Source: Paraburkholderia metrosideri (GTDB lineage: Bacteria > Pseudomonadota > Gammaproteobacteria > Burkholderiales > Burkholderiaceae). From it: DNA of 64,000 nt. The DNA lies in NCBI RefSeq assembly GCF_904848625.1, contig NZ_CAJHCP010000012.1, positions 124,001-188,000 of the forward strand, given 5' to 3'. Below, in pieces: positions 62,707 through 64,000 of the stretch (positions are counted from its first letter, which is position 1; every line of letters starts with the position of its first letter). Below the pieces are notes generated by a model. It saw only the letters and a list, made by a program, of their open reading frames with translations. It made no database searches and had not been told where the DNA came from. A program made the translations under genes and the position numbers.

Positions 62707-64000
62707 ATGACCGAACTTGCCCCCTCGCAGCGCCCCGCCGGCGCTGACATCCGTCAAAACCCTGCCCGTGCCGCGGAACTGGATATCGGCGGGATGACCT
62801 GTGCGTCATGCGCGATGCGGGTGGAGAAAGCGCTGGCCAAGGTGCCGGGCGTCACGCGCGCGTCGGTCAATCTCGCCACGGAGCGGGCGCGCGTGGAAAG
62901 CGACGTCGCCATCGATCCCGAAACACTCGCCAATGCGGTGCGCAAAGCGGGATATGAAGCCACGTTCCCGTTAAAAGTCGACCCCGCACCCGTCGATACC
63001 TCGCACACCGCAGAACTGGCGATTGGCGGCATGACCTGCGCGTCCTGCGCGACACGCGTCGAAAAGGCATTGGCGAAAGTCCCGGGGGTCGGAAGCGCAT
63101 CGGTGAATCTGGCGACCGAGACCGCCACCGTCACGCTGAGCGATTCGACTGCGGACACCGCCGCGCTGATCGCCGCCGTCAACAAAGCAGGCTACGAAGC
63201 AACCCGCATTGCGCCGCCTGACGCCAAGCCGTCCGCCGATACCGGCGCTCAAGCCGCGGCCACCCCCGCCGAACGCAAACGCTACGAGGCCCGCCGTGAC
63301 CTGGTCGCGGTACTGGTGTGTGCGGTCCTGACCTTGCCGCTGGTCGCGCCGATGGTCGGCGAATGGCTAGGGGTTCACGCGATGCTGCCGCCCTGGGTGC
63401 AATTCGCGCTCGCGTCGATCGTGCAGTTCGTCTTCGGCGCGCGCTTTTACCGCGCGGCCTACCGGGCGGTCCGCGCAGGAGCGGGCAACATGGACCTGCT
63501 GGTAGCGCTTGGCACGTCGGCCGCCTATGGCATCAGTGTCTATGAACTGCTGGGCCATCCGGGCGACATGATGCATCTGTATTTCGAGGCATCGGCGGTC
63601 GTGATTACGCTGGTGCGCTTCGGCAAGTGGCTCGAAGCGCGCGCCAAGCGTCAGACGACCGACGCCATCCGCGCGCTCAACGCGCTGCGTCCCGATCGCG
63701 CGCGGATTCGCATCGGTAACGACGAGCGCGATGTGCCGCTGGCGCAAGTGCGCGTCGGCACGGTGGTGATCGTGCGGCCCGGCGAGCGCGTGCCGGTCGA
63801 CGGCGCGGTGCTCGAAGGCCGCACGCATATCGACGAATCGCTGATCACCGGTGAAAGTCTGCCCGTGCCGAAGCAGCCGGCGGACGCGGTCACGGCCGGC
63901 TCGATCAATGGCGAGGGAGCGATCGCCGTCACGACCTCGGCCATCGGCGCGGAGACGACCCTCGCGCGGATCATCCGCCTGGTCGAAAGCGCGCAGGCGG
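62707..64000 (+). CDS. copA: copper-exporting P-type ATPase (N-terminal part)
   Basis: The first 431 codons are in the window. Two heavy-metal-associated domains carry GMTCASC at residues 29-35 and 108-114. Membrane helices follow from about 200, and the actuator domain has the phosphatase loop LITGESLPVPK. The phosphorylation site, CPC motif and ATP-binding domain lie beyond the right edge. The CueR-type promoter directly upstream supports copper/silver export. Confidence 0.95.
   Translation, partial: MTELAPSQRPAGADIRQNPARAAELDIGGMTCASCAMRVEKALAKVPGVTRASVNLATERARVESDVAIDPETLANAVRKAGYEATFPLKVDPAPVDTSHTAELAIGGMTCASCATRVEKALAKVPGVGSASVNLATETATVTLSDSTADTAALIAAVNKAGYEATRIAPPDAKPSADTGAQAAATPAERKRYEARRDLVAVLVCAVLTLPLVAPMVGEWLGVHAMLPPWVQFALASIVQFVFGARFYRAAYRAVRAGAGNMDLLVALGTSAAYGISVYELLGHPGDMMHLYFEASAVVITLVRFGKWLEARAKRQTTDAIRALNALRPDRARIRIGNDERDVPLAQVRVGTVVIVRPGERVPVDGAVLEGRTHIDESLITGESLPVPKQPADAVTAGSINGEGAIAVTTSAIGAETTLARIIRLVESAQA

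Overview
The window looks like part of a secondary chromosome of a Burkholderiales bacterium, most likely Paraburkholderia or Burkholderia. The evidence is high GC, the AccD N-terminus, the order accD-trpA-methyltransferase-trpB-trpF-truA-fimV-asd-leuBDC, and the neighbouring sdhCDAB-sdhE-gltA / gntR / mdh cluster. No rRNA, tRNA, CRISPR array, insertion sequence or prophage was seen.

Layout. (1) 1-12100, minus strand: the start of accD, trpA, a beta-class DNA methyltransferase between trpA and trpB, trpF, truA and fimV. A terminator separates these from asd and leuB-leuD-leuC. Ahead of asd lies an unannotated 39-codon ORF, very rich in Thr, Ile and Lys and followed by competing hairpins; it resembles an attenuator leader peptide. 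(2) 12450-18500, minus: sdhC-D-A-B, sdhE, gltA (with a strong terminator) and a GntR/UTRA regulator. (3) 18540-27530, plus: a 16-bp palindrome, then mdh, a CitE-like lyase, prpC, a small exported MliC-like protein, prpD and acnA, closed by a terminator. Regions 2 and 3 are a divergent TCA/methylcitrate supercluster around one regulator.

(4) 27578-40524, minus: an adhesion locus. A 2626-residue trimeric autotransporter is followed by an OmpA-type lipoprotein, then a NarL-type response regulator, a degenerate histidine kinase ending in an Hpt domain, and an unrecognised membrane protein. (5) 41172-53546, plus: a compact Tad/Flp (type IVc) pilus operon with pilin-like proteins, CpaB/RcpC, a CpaC/RcpA secretin, an FHA-TadA ATPase, TadB, TadC, DUF192, TadE-like and lytic transglycosylase genes. 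TadV, TadZ and TadD are absent. (6) 53563-55748, minus: a stand-alone Hpt protein, a second NarL-type regulator and a second OmpA-type lipoprotein. They repeat the OmpA / regulator / Hpt order of region 4, so the pilus operon is flanked by two copies of one envelope-signalling module.

(7) 56088-64000: a large DUF748 (AsmA-like) protein, a DUF1254/DUF1214 lipoprotein, a PaiB-like FMN-binding protein, and the start of a copper-exporting P-type ATPase behind a textbook CueR-type promoter.

The most notable items are the candidate asd attenuator and the duplicated OmpA-regulator-Hpt module flanking an autotransporter and a reduced Tad pilus.
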